Part shown: positions 26,178 to 35,375 of the stretch, in pieces
How positions within the stretch are numbered: position 1 is the stretch's first letter
Layout: the number at the start of each line of letters is the position of its first letter
NCBI GenBank assembly: GCA_963829355.1
Contig: CAWHHZ010000001.1
Location: 186,001 to 250,000 of the forward strand
Direction: 5' to 3'
Source: CAWHHZ01 sp963829355
GTDB taxonomy: Bacteria; Acidobacteriota; Thermoanaerobaculia; Gp7-AA8; JAHWKK01
DNA: 64,000 nt
Notes under the pieces: model-generated
The model's input: the letters and a program-made list of their open reading frames with translations, nothing else
Databases searched by the model: none
What the model was told of the DNA's origin: nothing
Program-made: the position numbers and the translations under genes

Positions 26178-27082
26178 CAGCACAATTGATTGAAGGAAAG
26201 AAGGTCGCCGAACAGGTCGAGCAGGAGCTTCGCTCCGAGATTGCAGAGCTCGCCAGCCAGGGGATCAAACCAGGCATCGCAGTCATCCGGGTCGGCGAAG
26301 ATCCCGCCTCCGAGCTCTACGTCAAGAGCAAGGCACGAAAGGCCGAGGAGCTCGGCCTGAACAGCAGCGAGTACCATCTCCCGACGGAGACCACCGAAGA
26401 GGAGCTGGCTCGCAAGATCGATGAATTGAACGCCGACGACGCCGTCGACGGAATCCTGCTTCAGCTCCCCGTTCCCGCTCATCTCGACTCGGACCACCTG
26501 CTTCAGCGAATCGCCCCGGAGAAGGACATCGACGGGTTCCATCCCGTCAACGTCGGCAATCTTCATCTAGGCAGACCGGCTCTGGTCGCCTGCACGCCAG
26601 CCGGCTCGATACGGCTGATCGAGTCGACGGGGCAGGAGATCAAAGGGAAGCACGCGGTGGTCGTCGGGCGCAGCAACATCGTCGGCAAACCCGTTGCGGC
26701 CCTGCTGCTGCAGAAACACGCCACTGTCACGATCTGCCACTCCCGCACTCGCAACCTCGCCGAAGTCGTTCGCCAGGGAGACATCGTCATTGCTGCCGTG
26801 GGCCGGCCTTACATGATCACCGGCGACATGATCAAGGAGGGGGCGATTGTGATCGATGTCGGAATCAACCGGGTCACCTCAGAAGACGCCCCTGCCTCAC
26901 TGCCGGACAAGAAGCGCGAGGTGATCGAGCGACGCGGAAGCACGGTGATCGGCGACGTCGAGTTCGATTCCGCGGCCGAGCGTGCCGGTTGGATCACCCC
27001 GGTCCCCGGCGGCGTGGGACCGATGACGATCGCGATGTTGATGAAGAATACAGTCGAAGCAGCCCGGAACCGTCGGCGATGA
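26174..27082 (+). CDS. folD: bifunctional methylenetetrahydrofolate dehydrogenase/cyclohydrolase
   Basis: 302 aa, GTG start preceded by GAGGAG. It interconverts methylene-, methenyl- and formyl-tetrahydrofolate. Active-site YVKSKARKAEELGL includes the catalytic Tyr/Lys, followed by DGILLQLPVPAHLD, PEKDIDGFHPVNVGNL, the NADP-binding VVVGRSNIVGKPVAALLL, and C-terminal TPVPGGVGPMTIAMLMKNT. It overlaps both neighbours by four bases, giving a coupled menG-folD-coaE operon. Confidence 0.96.
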   Translation: MTAQLIEGKKVAEQVEQELRSEIAELASQGIKPGIAVIRVGEDPASELYVKSKARKAEELGLNSSEYHLPTETTEEELARKIDELNADDAVDGILLQLPVPAHLDSDHLLQRIAPEKDIDGFHPVNVGNLHLGRPALVACTPAGSIRLIESTGQEIKGKHAVVVGRSNIVGKPVAALLLQKHATVTICHSRTRNLAEVVRQGDIVIAAVGRPYMITGDMIKEGAIVIDVGINRVTSEDAPASLPDKKREVIERRGSTVIGDVEFDSAAERAGWITPVPGGVGPMTIAMLMKNTVEAARNRRR

Positions 27083-27705
27083 TTCTGAAGGTCGGCCTGA
27101 CAGGAGGGATCGCGAGCGGCAAGTCGACAGTCGGCCGCATACTGGCCGGACTCGGCTGTGTCGTCATCGACGCTGATCGCATCGTCGCCGATCTCTATCG
27201 TCCCGGAGCTCCCGGGCACGAGGTGGTCGTCGAGCATTACGGCCGTGGCATCCTCAATACAGCCGGTGAGATCGACCGGCAGAAACTGGCCCGGATCGCC
27301 TTCGGCAGCGATCGCGAAACCAGGATCCTCAACGAGTTGGTTCACCCACTCGTGATCGCTTACGAAAACCGGCTAATCGAGAACGAGACCACACGCTTTC
27401 CCGATCAGCGCCGGATCGTCGTGGTCGAGGCAACGCTCCTGCTCGAAGCCGGTGGCAAGCAGCGGTACGACAGAATCATCGTCGTCGACGCCGACCCGCG
27501 ACTTCAGAAAAAGCGTGGTGTGGAGCGGGGAATGAAGCGAGGGGATCTGGAAAAGCGGATGGCTCGACAGATGGACCGGGCGTCCAGGAATGAGCAGGCA
27601 GACTACGTGATCGTCAATGATGGCGATCTCGATGATCTTTACGGCAAGACCGCCGAGGTATTCCACCGACTAGAGACGGAGCTCTCCCGGCTACCGGGCG
27701 AATGA
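27079..27705 (+). CDS. coaE: dephospho-CoA kinase
   Basis: 208 aa from the ATG at 27079 (ATGA overlap with folD). It catalyses the last step of coenzyme A synthesis. P-loop LTGGIASGKSTVGRIL, then VIDADRIVADLYRPG, HPLVIAY, EATLLLEAGGKQRYD and a C-terminal NDGDLDDLYGK. Length is normal, and it is the last gene of the three-gene operon. Confidence 0.95.
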   Translation: MILKVGLTGGIASGKSTVGRILAGLGCVVIDADRIVADLYRPGAPGHEVVVEHYGRGILNTAGEIDRQKLARIAFGSDRETRILNELVHPLVIAYENRLIENETTRFPDQRRIVVVEATLLLEAGGKQRYDRIIVVDADPRLQKKRGVERGMKRGDLEKRMARQMDRASRNEQADYVIVNDGDLDDLYGKTAEVFHRLETELSRLPGE

Positions 27706-27712
27706 TCCCCGT

Positions 27713-27748
27713 AAAAAAGAGACGACCCGCCGAAATGGGGCCGCTCTC
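27713..27748 (-). terminator. intrinsic terminator after first acidic lipoprotein gene
   Basis: Minus strand GAGAGCGGCCCC and GGGTCGTCTC form a bulged stem followed by six T. It lies just past the stop of the frameshifted lipoprotein. Confidence 0.7.
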
Positions 27749-27763
27749 AGCTTCACACGAGTC

Positions 27764-28038
27764 TCAATCGACGACGTTGTCGTCCTCATCGTCGATGATG
27801 TTCTCGTCAGTCTCGTTCATCCATCGCGCCTTCGTCCGTTATGGTCGTATCGGTCATGGCCGTGTCGTCCATGGTCGCGTCAGGTCCGTTCTCCGGGGTG
27901 ATCGCAGTCGTGCCTTCCGGCACCGCCTGCTCGAGTGTCTCCTCGGTCTCTTCCGTAACCAGCTCATCTTCAACCGGCTCCTCGGCACACCAACGCCACC
28001 GCGCAAACCATTGCAAAATCTGCAAAAAACTTCTTCAT
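27764..28038 (-). CDS. small acidic lipoprotein, copy 1, frameshifted
   Basis: About 90 aa if two single-base breaks are repaired. It starts MKKFFADFAMVCAVAL (28038), nearly identical to copy 2. The frame breaks just before the lipobox (about 27975) and resumes as CAEEPVEDELVTEETEETLE and MDDTAMTDTTITDEGAMDE, then breaks again (about 27808) before an acidic end ETDENIIDDEDDNVVD. Homology with copy 2 across the first break is direct evidence for the shift. Function unknown. Confidence 0.65.
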
Positions 28039-28118
28039 GTTAATCCTTTGAAGTTGTTTTCCAGATTCAGCTGAGAATCCTGTTTCGGACGGATTCTGAC
28101 TCATTTTTCGCCATGGGA

Positions 28119-28150
28119 TAAAAAAACGGCCCCGCCGAAGCGGGGCCGTT
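28119..28150 (-). terminator. intrinsic terminator after second acidic lipoprotein gene
   Basis: Minus strand AACGGCCCCGC-TTCG-GCGGGGCCGTT followed by a run of T; a perfect stem with a UUCG loop. Confidence 0.92.
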
Positions 28151-28174
28151 TGCGACAAACTCGCGTACCGTGAC

Positions 28175-28429
28175 TTATTCGACTTCGGGCTCGGCGACGG
28201 TATCGGTGGCGGTGTCATTCATCATCGCGCCTTCGTCCGTCATGGTGGTATCGGTCATGGCCGTATCCATCATGTCGGTGTCAGTCTCGGGGGCGAGAAC
28301 TTCGCTCTCCGGCGCGACTTCGACCGGCTGCTCCTCAGTGACGACCTCTTCTTCGACCGGCTCCTCAGCACAACCCACGAACAGCGCAACTGCACAAACC
28401 ATCGCAAAAACCGCAAAAAACTTCTTCAT
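28175..28429 (-). CDS. small acidic lipoprotein, copy 2
   Basis: 84 aa from the ATG at 28429, which has AAGGAGC eight bases upstream; an in-frame ATG at 28462 is less likely. Signal peptide with lipobox ALFVGC, then EEPVEEEVVTEEQPVE and Thr/Asp/Met-rich repeats (MDTAMTDTTMTDEGAMM). No globular fold is evident; likely an extended, negatively charged, membrane-tethered peptide. Own promoter and terminator are probable, since terminators flank it. Confidence 0.75.
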   Translation of the reverse strand: MKKFFAVFAMVCAVALFVGCAEEPVEEEVVTEEQPVEVAPESEVLAPETDTDMMDTAMTDTTMTDEGAMMNDTATDTVAEPEVE

Positions 28430-28519
28430 TTTCAAGCTCCTTTTTCCCTTTTTGTTTTTCACAACTTCTTTTAAGGCTCCACACGCGGAACCTTCATTTC
28501 ACAGCTTTCAGCGTGTATG

Positions 28520-28765
28520 TCAGATCTGGTCTTCTACTTCGTCGGCCGATTCTTCCATCTCTTCCGCCGAATCTTCCAGCTGTTCCTCTGTCATGGTATC
28601 GGTGGTCATCGTGTCGGTCGCCATCGTATCAGTCGCCAGCGGCTCCTCGACGACCGGCTCGGACGCAACAGTGTCGGTGACTACAGGCTCCTCTTCGGCG
28701 CAGGCCGCGGCGATACCGAGCGTGAACAACACGAGAAGCAGTACGGCAAACGTCTTCCTCTTCAT
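28520..28765 (-). CDS. small acidic lipoprotein, copy 3
   Basis: 81 aa, AGAGGAGAAC site before the start. Signal peptide with lipobox GIAAAC, then EEEPVVTDTVASEPVVEEPL and three Thr-Asp-Thr-Met repeats (ATDTMATDTMTTDTMT), ending in Glu-rich QLEDSAEEMEESADEVEDQI. More diverged than copies 1 and 2 but same plan and size. Function unknown. Confidence 0.75.
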   Translation of the reverse strand: MKRKTFAVLLLVLFTLGIAAACAEEEPVVTDTVASEPVVEEPLATDTMATDTMTTDTMTEEQLEDSAEEMEESADEVEDQI

Positions 28766-28933
28766 AGTTCTCCTCTTTTAGAAACGATTCGCTCTGCGCG
28801 GACTCGTACGGCAGCCGTCGCGCAGCAGGTGTGACCCGGCTCACGTTTTGAGCAGCGTATAGTTTAGAGCGGGCTTGGCCGATGTCAAGGCGGCAGTTCC
28901 ACATCGCCGCCCCGACCACTATCTTATTCTCCT

Positions 28934-29733
28934 ATGATCGAAATCAAGCAAGATCTTTCGAACCCCGCGGCAAATCGTGTCTCCCGCGCCGTTCGATCGT
29001 TCGATGGGACCGATATCTGGTACGACTTTTATGAGCGGCCGGGGGACGCAGTCGTCGTCGTTCTCCCGGGCTTCTGGCGTACCCGGCGACACGCATCTCT
29101 GACGAAACTGGCGGAGATCATCACTCGCCGCGGACGCTCCGTCGCGGTCCTGGATCTGCGAGGACATGGCGAGAGCGGCGGGCGCTTCGGCTTCAATCGG
29201 GACGAGTTCAGGGATGTGGAGCTCGTCCTGGCAGACCTCGAACGGCTGCGGGGAAAGCCTTCGGTTCGTGATCCTCGGACTCTCACTCGGCGGGGCGGTC
29301 GCCGTGACACTCGCCGCCCGCAGCGATCTCGACATCCGCGGTCTCGTACTGGTCTCACCTGTTGCGGATTTCGACAAGATCCGCCCCCGCCTGAACCCTC
29401 TCGAGCTCCCGCGCCACCTCGCCTTCGGCCAGGCGTTCCGCTGGCCACGATTCGACTGGAGATTCCTCCGGAGTCCGAAGTTCGTGGCAGCCGCCGAGAT
29501 GCGCGAGGTGTCGTGCGCGACGTGTCTGATTCACGTCGTCAACGACTGGCTGATCCACCACGACCACTCGCGGGAGCTGAAGGAGTCGCATCCGGGAGAT
29601 TGCGAGCTTCACCTGATCGAACTTCCGGTTGGCTATCACGCCGACCGCATATTCTCCGCAGATTCCGGGACGAGTCGAAGAGATCCTGGAGCGGTTTCTC
29701 GATTCACATCTCCCGGTCCGGGAGACTGCCTGA
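28934..29733 (+). CDS. alpha/beta hydrolase, frameshifted
   Basis: About 266 aa with two breaks. The first frame gives SFDGTDIWYDFYE, VVVVLPGFWRTRRH and VAVLDLRGHGESGGRFGF. After about 29250 the next frame gives VILGLSLGGAVAVTLAA, the nucleophile elbow Gly-Leu-Ser-Leu-Gly, and LVLVSPVADFDKIRPRLNP. A last shift near 29650 gives the C-terminal PGRVEEILERFLDSHLP. Substrate is unknown; the catalytic His probably lies in GYHADRIF. The gene is convergent with mqnE, 20 bases apart. Confidence 0.72.
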
Positions 29734-29753
29734 GAGTCGCTTCCCGCACTTCT

Positions 29754-30860
29754 TCAGGCCGCGTTCTCGACCCTCCGGTAGAGTGGATCGGTCTCGACCG
29801 GAACCCGCCCCGCGTCGCGGATCAGCCGCTCGAGCTTCTGCCTCGTCATGGCGGACGCGTCGGTTTCCGATCCCGCCATCCTGAAGATCCGCTCATCGGC
29901 GATCGTACCGCCGAGATCGTCTGCTCCAAAGGACAGGGCTACCTGCGCAAGCTTCTCTCCCATCCCGATCCAATACGCCTTGATGTGATCGACGTTGTCG
30001 AAAAGAAGCCTGGATGCGGCGATCGTCCGGAGGTCGTCGAAGGGGGTCGCCTCGTCGATCTGGGTCTCGTAGATCGTGTTCTCTCTGTGGAAATGAAGCG
30101 GAACGAAACAGTTGAAACCGCGAGTCTCGTCCTGCAGCTCGCGCAGTCTCAGAATGTGGTCGACACGGTGCTCGGGCTTCTCGATGTGGCCGTACAGCAT
30201 CGTGCAGTTGGTGCGGAGTCCCTGCTCATGGCAGATTCTCGCGATCTCGAGCCAGCGGTCTCCGCTCATCTTGTGGTCGCAGATCTCATCACGAATTTCT
30301 TCGTGAAAGATCTCCGCGCCTCCGCCAGGACAGGAGTCGAGTCCGGCGTCGACGAGCGCATGGATGGTCTCCTCGACCGACTGCTTGGAGATCTTCGACA
30401 GGAAATCGATCTCGACCATCGTCAGAGCCTTCAGATGCACTTCGGGAAATTCACGTTTGAGCGTCGAGAGCAGTCCGGTGTAATAGTCGAACTTCAGCCA
30501 GGGATGGAGTCCGCCGACGATATGTAGCTCGGTGACCCCGTGGGCGATGGACGGGCGCACCTGCTCGACGATTTCTTCGGCAGAGTACGTCCATCCGCCT
30601 TCTTTCTTCGGTCGGACGGCGAACGCGCAGAGCTTGCACGACACCACACACACGTTCGTGTGGTTGATGTAGCGGTTGACGGTGAAGTAGGTATCGTCGC
30701 CGTTCTTCGCTTCCCGCACACTATTCGCGAGTTTGCCGAGCGTCAGGATATCGGTCGTCTCAAAGAGAGTGACGCCGTCTTCGAATGTGAGCCGCTCACC
30801 TGCAGCAACTTTCTCGCTGATCGGGAGCAGTCGTCTGTCTTCAATCGATTCGTACATCAT
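29754..30860 (-). CDS. mqnE: aminofutalosine synthase (radical SAM)
   Basis: 368 aa from the ATG at 30860, with GAGAGGA upstream. It adds adenosylmethionine to 3-[(1-carboxyvinyl)oxy]benzoate in the futalosine route to menaquinone. Radical SAM cysteines C71, C75 and C78 lie in NVCVVSCKLCAF. MqnE-type motifs follow: HIVGGLHPWLKFDYY, CPGGGAEIFHEEIRDEICDH, TMLYGHIEKPEHRVDHI, and a C-terminal SFGADDLGGTI. It is distinguished from MqnC by these. No other mqn gene is in the window, but menG is nearby. Confidence 0.93.
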   Translation of the reverse strand: MMYESIEDRRLLPISEKVAAGERLTFEDGVTLFETTDILTLGKLANSVREAKNGDDTYFTVNRYINHTNVCVVSCKLCAFAVRPKKEGGWTYSAEEIVEQVRPSIAHGVTELHIVGGLHPWLKFDYYTGLLSTLKREFPEVHLKALTMVEIDFLSKISKQSVEETIHALVDAGLDSCPGGGAEIFHEEIRDEICDHKMSGDRWLEIARICHEQGLRTNCTMLYGHIEKPEHRVDHILRLRELQDETRGFNCFVPLHFHRENTIYETQIDEATPFDDLRTIAASRLLFDNVDHIKAYWIGMGEKLAQVALSFGADDLGGTIADERIFRMAGSETDASAMTRQKLERLIRDAGRVPVETDPLYRRVENAA

Positions 30861-30992
30861 TTCAGTCCTCTCGCATCGCCCAACAGCAGCGTACCCCGAT
30901 TCATGCCCTCTGGAAAACCTCGCCCGCTGATCGACCTCAGTGTCATCCTGAGCCGTGTACGGAGCGATGCGTCGACATGGGTTCGAAGAAAC

Positions 30993-31100
30993 TGTCATTC
31001 CGAAGGAGCGGCTTCATCGCGACTGAGGAATCGGCGGGAGGGCGATGCCGGCACGACGACGTTTCGCCACCCAGATTCCTCGCTGCGCTTCGGGATGACA
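30993..31100. repeat. REP-like palindrome (GTCATTCCGAAGGAG...CTTCGGGATGAC)
   Basis: Left part GTCATTCCGAAGGAGCGGC ... GAGGAATC mirrors right part GATTCCTCGCTGCGCTTCGG then GATGAC. It lies between mqnE and the AhbA/B-like gene and is translated as the tail of the latter as the sequence stands. Confidence 0.8.
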
Positions 31101-32149
31101 GGCGCGGATGAAGCTCGAGCTCTCGGAGGATGACGGTCGGATCCAGCGACCTTCACGAGGCCGCTGTGCGGGAGCTTCCGGAGATCCTCTTCTGCTCCCA
31201 CTTCTCGAGCTCCACTGGGAAACAGGTCCATTCGTGTCTGCTTGAACTCGTGAAGTGCGAACAAGGCGTGGTAGTCGTCGATGTCTGCCGACTCGGCAAG
31301 TCGCTCCATCGTTTTCTCGCATTCGTCGACCGACCGGCCCTGAATGATTGTGAAAAGGTTGTAGGGCCAGTCGTGCTGCGGCTCCCGGATCGTGGAGGAC
31401 GAGATCCCATCGTCCTTCGAAAAAGCGATCGCCACATCCTCCAGACGGTCGGCAGGAACTGCCCAGACTCCCATCGCCGAGGTTGAGAATCTGGCTCTGG
31501 CTGAGGCGACCGGGCCTATGCGCGTGATCGTTCCGGCCTCCTTCTGCTCGCGGACGAAATCGAGGAGAGTGTCGGGATGCTCATTGAGCTGGCGTGCAAT
31601 GGCGTCGAAGGGACGCGGTTGCGTCGGAAGCTCATCCTGGAGAAACCGGATCGTGTTTCGCCCGTTCTCGTCGGGCACGACGGGAGTCACCGCCGGATCA
31701 GGATTTCCGTCATGGAACTGCCGGATGGCGGGGAGCGGATGGATTTGCGTCGCACCCGCTTCCGCTCCGAGAAGGCGCACCGTTTCCTCGAGACCGAGCT
31801 GGGTATCGGGAGGCAGGCAGAGCGTGGACCAGAGATTGAATTCGTGGTTTCGCCGATAGTTCTGCGAAACGCCGGGATGGTCGTTGATCACTTCCGCCGC
31901 GGACTCGATCTGGTTCTCGGGTACAGATGCGATGACGAGTGCGACGGAACATCCGAGCGCCTTCGGATCGAATCGGATCTGAATTCCTCTGATGAGACCG
32001 TTCTGGCGCAGGCGCAGCGTGCGCTTGATGACTTCCTTCTCCGACATGTCGACCATCTGCCCGAGAATCGCGTAGGGGGTGGAGGTAATCGGAAAATCCC
32101 GTTGCAGGGCTTCGAGAACCTCACTGTCACGCTGGTCCAGATCAGCCAT
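30995..32149 (-). CDS. siroheme decarboxylase-like AhbA-AhbB (NirDL-type) fusion protein
   Basis: 384 aa as read. Two tandem Lrp/AsnC-like winged-helix plus ferredoxin-fold modules: DSEVLEALQRDFPITSTPYA ... ISSSTIREPQHDWPYNLFTI in the second half. The pattern (winged helix, then VPEN...YRRNHEFNLWSTL with its His) is that of siroheme decarboxylases acting in alternative heme or heme d1 synthesis rather than of plain Lrp regulators. After FKQTRMDLFP (about 31215) the frame seems to slip; the alternative reading FPVELEKWEQK (stop at 31153) looks more native, while the current tail (VIPKRSEESGW) is translated repeat. No other ahb or nir gene is visible. Confidence 0.72.
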   Translation of the reverse strand: MADLDQRDSEVLEALQRDFPITSTPYAILGQMVDMSEKEVIKRTLRLRQNGLIRGIQIRFDPKALGCSVALVIASVPENQIESAAEVINDHPGVSQNYRRNHEFNLWSTLCLPPDTQLGLEETVRLLGAEAGATQIHPLPAIRQFHDGNPDPAVTPVVPDENGRNTIRFLQDELPTQPRPFDAIARQLNEHPDTLLDFVREQKEAGTITRIGPVASARARFSTSAMGVWAVPADRLEDVAIAFSKDDGISSSTIREPQHDWPYNLFTIIQGRSVDECEKTMERLAESADIDDYHALFALHEFKQTRMDLFPSGAREVGAEEDLRKLPHSGLVKVAGSDRHPPRARASSAPVIPKRSEESGWRNVVVPASPSRRFLSRDEAAPSE

Positions 32150-32226
32150 CTCGTCCTCCCGTCATGCGGCACCCTGTCGTCTGGAGTTACGACTCACCCG
32201 GCATTCTATCCCTTGCCGGCCGCTCT

Positions 32227-32660
32227 TCAAAAATCGGTGGTTTCCGAGTTCGCGCCGGGGCGCTGGTCCGATCGAATTTGAAGCCGGAGTCCGTAAAAAC
32301 ATCGCGCCGGAAGCGCCTCCTCACCGCGATTGCCAGCGAGCTGTCCGGCCGCCTGAACCCGTGCCTGCAAACCCGCTTCCACAGCACGTTCGCGGTCGAG
32401 CGCCATATATCCCGGAGGATATTTCGAGAGCTTTTGCGACGGCCGCATCGACCAGACGCACGCCCCCGCTCAGCGTGCCACGCTGGAAGTGATGGCATGC
32501 TGCAGTGAGCTGGATCAGTCCCTGGAGAAACGTCTTGTCCGGCTCGTCCGCCTCGAGCCACAAGGTCTCCCAGGACTCGTGCGCCTCCCAAAAGCTGCCC
32601 TCATTGAAGTGCTCAATCCCTTCCCGAAGGAGCGAGCCTGTGCTGGTCGCCGGTGCTCAC
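32227..32660 (-). CDS. DUF309 family protein, frameshifted
   Basis: About 144 aa with two breaks. A GTG start at 32660 overlaps the upstream stop as GTGA. After a first slip near 32628 the reading is REGIEHFNEGSFWEAHESWE and TLWLEADEPDKTFLQGLIQL, then RGTLSGGVRLVDAAVAK. After a second slip near 32430 it is KLSKYPPGYMALD. The HFN.G.FWEAHE.WE..W pattern defines DUF309, a small helical family of unknown function with conserved His/Glu residues. Last gene of a long minus-strand run. Confidence 0.7.
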
Positions 32661-33661
32661 TCCTGGATGCGTCGGCAGATCTCGTCGGTGTATTCCTCAG
32701 TGGAAGCGGTTCCGCCGATGTCGGGAGTTCTGATCTTTCCCTCGGCGAGCACACTGAGAAGTGCCTGCTCGATCTTGTCCGCGGCCGGCCGTTCATCAAT
32801 GTGCCGCAGCATCAGAACCGCCGACTGTAGAAGCGCGGTCGGGTTGGCCAGTCCCTGCCCAGCGATGTCGGGAGCACTTCCGTGAACGGCTTCGAATACC
32901 GCATAGTCGTTGCCGAGGTTTGCTCCGGCGACGATTCCGAGCCCTCCGACGAGTCCGGCTGCAAGATCAGAGACGATATCTCCGTAGAAGTTTTCCAGAA
33001 GGAGAATATCGAACTGATTGGGGTTCGACACCATCTGCATGCAGAGGTTATCGACGATCCGGTCGTCAGCGACGATGTCGGGATAACCAGCCGCCACGTC
33101 ACGGAAGCATCGCAGGAACAGGCCGTCAGACATCTTCATGATGTTGGCCTTATGAACGGCAGTGACACGCTTGCGACCATGCTTTCGCGCATATTCGAAC
33201 GCGAACTTCGAGATGTCCGTCGACGCCTTCGCGGTGATGATCTTCAGCGATTCGACGACGCCGGGAACGACTTCGTGCTCGAGTCCACTGTAGAGGCTCT
33301 CGGTGTTCTCCCGAACAACGATGAGATCCACATCGTCATATCGCGTTTTGATCCCCGGGACCGACTTCGCCGGGCGCAGGTTTGCGTACAGGTACAGGGC
33401 TTTCCGCAGTCGCACATTCACGGAGGTGAATCCCCTTCCGACCGGAGTGGTGGCGGGACCTTTTAGTGCGACTTTGTGGTCCTGGATCGAGTCGAGGACT
33501 TCCTGCGGGAGAGGATCGAGACCCTTGTTCACCGCCTCGAGGCCGATGACATGCTCATCCCAGTCAACCTCGACTCCTGCGCACTGGATGATTCTCGTGA
33601 CCGCACGGGTGACCTCTGGTCCAATGCCGTCGCCCGGCAGCAGTGTGATGTCGTGTCTCAA
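32657..33661 (-). CDS. NAD-type isocitrate/isopropylmalate dehydrogenase family enzyme
   Basis: 334 aa. TTG start overlapping the upstream stop as TTGA, with GAGGAG upstream. Beta-decarboxylating dehydrogenase: LLPGDGIGPEVTRA, LRKALYLYANLRPAKS (substrate arginines), DLIVVRENTESLYSGLEH, TAVHKANIMKMSDGLF (catalytic Lys), NFYGDIVSDLAAGLVGGLG (metal Asp). The short length and the NTESLYSGLEH segment fit NAD-dependent isocitrate dehydrogenase better than LeuB, but homoisocitrate or tartrate dehydrogenase cannot be excluded. No leu genes are adjacent. Confidence 0.85.
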   Translation of the reverse strand: MRHDITLLPGDGIGPEVTRAVTRIIQCAGVEVDWDEHVIGLEAVNKGLDPLPQEVLDSIQDHKVALKGPATTPVGRGFTSVNVRLRKALYLYANLRPAKSVPGIKTRYDDVDLIVVRENTESLYSGLEHEVVPGVVESLKIITAKASTDISKFAFEYARKHGRKRVTAVHKANIMKMSDGLFLRCFRDVAAGYPDIVADDRIVDNLCMQMVSNPNQFDILLLENFYGDIVSDLAAGLVGGLGIVAGANLGNDYAVFEAVHGSAPDIAGQGLANPTALLQSAVLMLRHIDERPAADKIEQALLSVLAEGKIRTPDIGGTASTEEYTDEICRRIQE

Positions 33662-34645
33662 GTTCTGTCTCCTCGCTGTTCGAAATCCATTGGGAAAGTC
33701 TCGAGCAGAGACCGGTAGTCCGGTAGCTCCGCAACACAGTCGGCGATCGTCTCGAGCGCAGAGGGGATGTAGTCGAGGTAGTGGTGCCGTTCACGCTCGA
33801 CCGACTGCCTTGCGAATGTGCCGATGATCTTGATCGTCCTCTGCAGGAGTGTCTCCCTGTAGCGGACTCGGATCTGGTCGTCGGCGTCGATCTGCCGGGC
33901 GTAGTAACGCAGCAGATCCTCTTCTACTTCCTTGCCCAGCAGGCGAACGGCCCCTCGGTCGCGGAGAAGCGACGCAAGGTCGTACGTGTCGGGGCCGAGA
34001 CGCAGATCCTGAAAATCGAGGATCCAGAGTTGCCCATCGTGAAGATGAAGGTTTTCACCATGAAAATCGCGATGACACAGGACGTACGGGATGGAGGGCC
34101 AGAGATGCGGCAAGCTTCCGGAGCAGTGTGCTCAAAGCTTCCGAAGACTGCTCCCGTTCCATGAGCCGGCGGACGTAGAACTCGTTCGTCATCTCCATCT
34201 CCGCCAGAAAGAAACGGGCGTCGAACGGCGGGTTGGGAACAGCGGTGCAGTCTACAGACTGGAGGCGGATGAGCTGGTCGACGGCCTGGCGATAGAGCAC
34301 GCGTCCACGTTCAGGGTCTTCCTGCAGGATTCCGGTGAGGTTCTGCTGACCGACGTCATGCTGGACCAGCCCGGTGTCGCACGATCCGACCAGTGCGGGA
34401 ACCTGAACCTCATCGGCGAGAATTGAATGGGCAGCGAGAAACCGTGGGAGGTGGGAGCGGACATCCTCGGGGTAGCAGGTGACGACGAGGGATTCCCCCG
34501 AGGGCGAACGCGCCCTCGAATACTGTCGAGAAGACGCGTCACCCTTCAGAAGCTCGAGGGTCCATTCATCATTGCCGAACTGCCGGTCCAGCAGAGACCG
34601 GATGTCGGGATGCAGACTGTTTTTAGGGCTTTCGTCAGAATTCAT
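33658..34645 (-). CDS. aminoglycoside-phosphotransferase-fold kinase (AmgK-like), frameshifted
   Basis: About 328 aa with one break near 34110, where LLRKL continues as PHLWPSIPYVLCHRDFHGEN in the other frame. N-lobe: WTLELLKGDASSRQYSRARS. C-lobe: catalytic CHRDFHGENLHL and metal-binding ILDFQDLRLGPDTYDLASLL. The FQD..LGP.TYDLASLLRD pattern is characteristic of AmgK, the anomeric sugar kinase of peptidoglycan recycling. No MurU partner is adjacent, so substrate is inferred only. It lies between the cyclophilin and dehydrogenase genes in one run. Confidence 0.75.
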
Positions 34646-34654
34646 GGCGCCGAA

Positions 34655-35327
34655 TCACTCGGCGCTCCTCACTTCCACGCTTTCGATCTCGATCGGTGCA
34701 AGAGGCCGGTCCTGAGCGTTTCGTGGGGCGCCGACGATTTCGTCCGCAACCTCCATGCCGTTCGTCACTTCACCAAACACGCTGTAATTGTTGTCGAGGA
34801 AATTCGAGTCGGCGACCACGATGAAAAATTGTGACGATGCGCTGTCCGGGTGGGTCGAGCGGGCCATCGAAACGATCCCGCGCCGATGGGGAGTGCTGCT
34901 GAACTCGGCCTTGATCCGCTGATCCGATCCGCCGGTACCCCAGGTGGAGGGGTCCCCCTTCTTCGTGTTCGGATCGCCACCCTGGATCATGAATCCCGGA
35001 ATGACACGGTGGAACTTGGTGCCATCATAGAAGCCGCTCTTGGCCAGATTCACGAAGTTGCGGACGTGGTTCGGCGCGATCTCCGGGTAGAACTTGATCG
35101 TGATCGTGCCCTTCGATGTATTCAGGTCGACGACTGTGTTCTGAAGCTCTTCAATTGACATCGGTTCCTCCTCCGGTACGTTCGGTTCGCCGTCGACTTC
35201 GACTACGGTTTCGTTGATGGTGGTCGATTCCGGTGGCATCGATGACGTACCGTCGACAGGCTCGGTATTGATTGGGATTGGCGCATGCGCCGAGGACTAG
35301 GAGTGAGATGAGCAGAAATCGTTTCAT
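34655..35327 (-). CDS. lipid-anchored peptidyl-prolyl cis-trans isomerase (cyclophilin), frameshifted near N-terminus
   Basis: About 223 aa. The ATG at 35327 opens a lipoprotein signal MKRFLLISLLVLGAC; one base slip near 35275 joins it to TEPVDGTSSMPPESTTINET and an acidic linker. The cyclophilin domain (about 35120-34670) has IKFYPEIAPNHVRNFVNLAK, KFHRVIPGFMIQGGDP, SSQFFIVVADSNFLDNNYSV and FGEVTNGMEVADEI. The catalytic FHR...FMIQGG and SQFFI residues are intact. It probably assists periplasmic protein folding; it lies directly after an envelope-stress-type gene set. Confidence 0.88.
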
Positions 35328-35375
35328 AATTGACCCGCTGGTTTGAGTTTGTCGGCTGAAGCGGGAGCGATTCTA

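Noticed and set aside
28934..29733. Hydrolase as a genuine pseudogene
   Set aside because: Both halves keep conserved catalytic motifs, and the same type of slip hits essential genes nearby, so error is more likely than decay.
30995..32149. AhbA/B-like protein as an ordinary Lrp/AsnC regulator
   Set aside because: It carries two fused modules with the HEFNLW-type segment of siroheme decarboxylases; a regulator role is not excluded but is less likely.
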